Of a stretch of DNA of 59,806 nt, positions 59,748 through 59,806 are shown piece after piece (position 1 is the first letter of the stretch; each line of letters begins with the position of its first letter). This DNA is from a virus: positions 1-59,806 of IMG/VR virus record IMGVR_UViG_3300046171_000176; one strand, written 5' to 3'. The position numbers and the translations under genes are program-made. The notes under the pieces were generated by a model. The model was given only the letters and a program-made list of their open reading frames with translations, ran no database searches and was not told the origin of the DNA.

Positions 59748-59781
59748 ACAAACTAAATACGAAGTACTTTGGATAATATAA
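59748..59781 (+). promoter_or_regulatory. Bipartite promoter-like element, copy 7
   Basis: ACAAACTAAATACGA (59748-59762) then GGATAATATAA (59771-59781), offset 23 nt, the exact consensus. A short A/T leader leads to ATG 59803 at the window end. Confidence 0.8.
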
Positions 59782-59802
59782 GTGTAATTAAAAAATAATA
59801 AT

Positions 59803-59806
59803 ATGA
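59803..59806 (+). CDS. Start of a gene cut by the window end
   Basis: ATG at 59803-59805 follows promoter copy 7 by 21 nt, after a leader made only of A and T apart from GTG. Only one codon is visible, so nothing can be said about the product. Confidence 0.35.

Overview
This window is most of a lytic, tailed (podovirus-like) double-stranded DNA phage genome. It is AT-rich. Its genes almost never have a Shine-Dalgarno box: starts follow A/T-rich leaders such as TTAATTATG. That pattern is typical of phages of Bacteroidetes, and the gene content resembles uncultured marine flavobacterial phages. The host is inferred. No integrase, excisionase or CI-like repressor was seen.

Layout. (1) The + strand from 1 to 16674 is the early and replication arm. 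It begins with about 20 tiny, tightly packed, mostly unrecognised genes (1-5.8 kb), within which lies a tRNA-like RNA (1246-1420). These are followed by ATP-dependent DNA ligase, an HTH protein overlapping a sigma-70-type factor, an ERF annealase, a PD-(D/E)XK nuclease, an SSB-like protein, a T7-type primase-helicase, thymidylate synthase, a GIY-YIG/MazG-like protein, a DUF1064-like nuclease and class I ribonucleotide reductase (nrdB, nrdA). A strong terminator sits at 16679-16711. (2) The - strand from 58736 down to 16721 is one long late block. In transcription order it holds small basic proteins, a broken tail-fibre paralogue, groEL-groES, a metalloprotease, small proteins, a 3-TM holin, tail-fibre genes (including a 1813-aa fibre with an S74 chaperone), a GroES-like protein, terminase, portal, scaffold, major capsid, connector and nozzle genes, internal virion proteins, a 2286-aa ejection-type protein, a set of small basic proteins and a lysis cassette ending in an M15 endolysin. 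(3) From 58.9 kb to the end, transcription is + again. It has two copies of the same promoter motif found at the left end, which suggests that the right end leads into the left arm of a circular or permuted genome. No DNA polymerase is visible, so the window is probably not the whole genome.

Main points of interest. A bipartite promoter-like element, ACAAACTAAATACGA then GGATAATATAA, occurs seven times with an invariant 23-nt offset; in the interior copies the start codon lies so close that mRNAs would be nearly leaderless, and the phage sigma factor is a natural candidate to read it. A 175-nt RNA has a full tRNA-like acceptor and T arm but a long insert with tmRNA-like features. A 707-bp tandem duplication with a 4-bp junction made a chimeric gene. 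Two UNCG-tetraloop hairpins flank the gene after the capsid gene. Several genes are broken by single-base shifts or a stop codon, either real decay or sequencing error.
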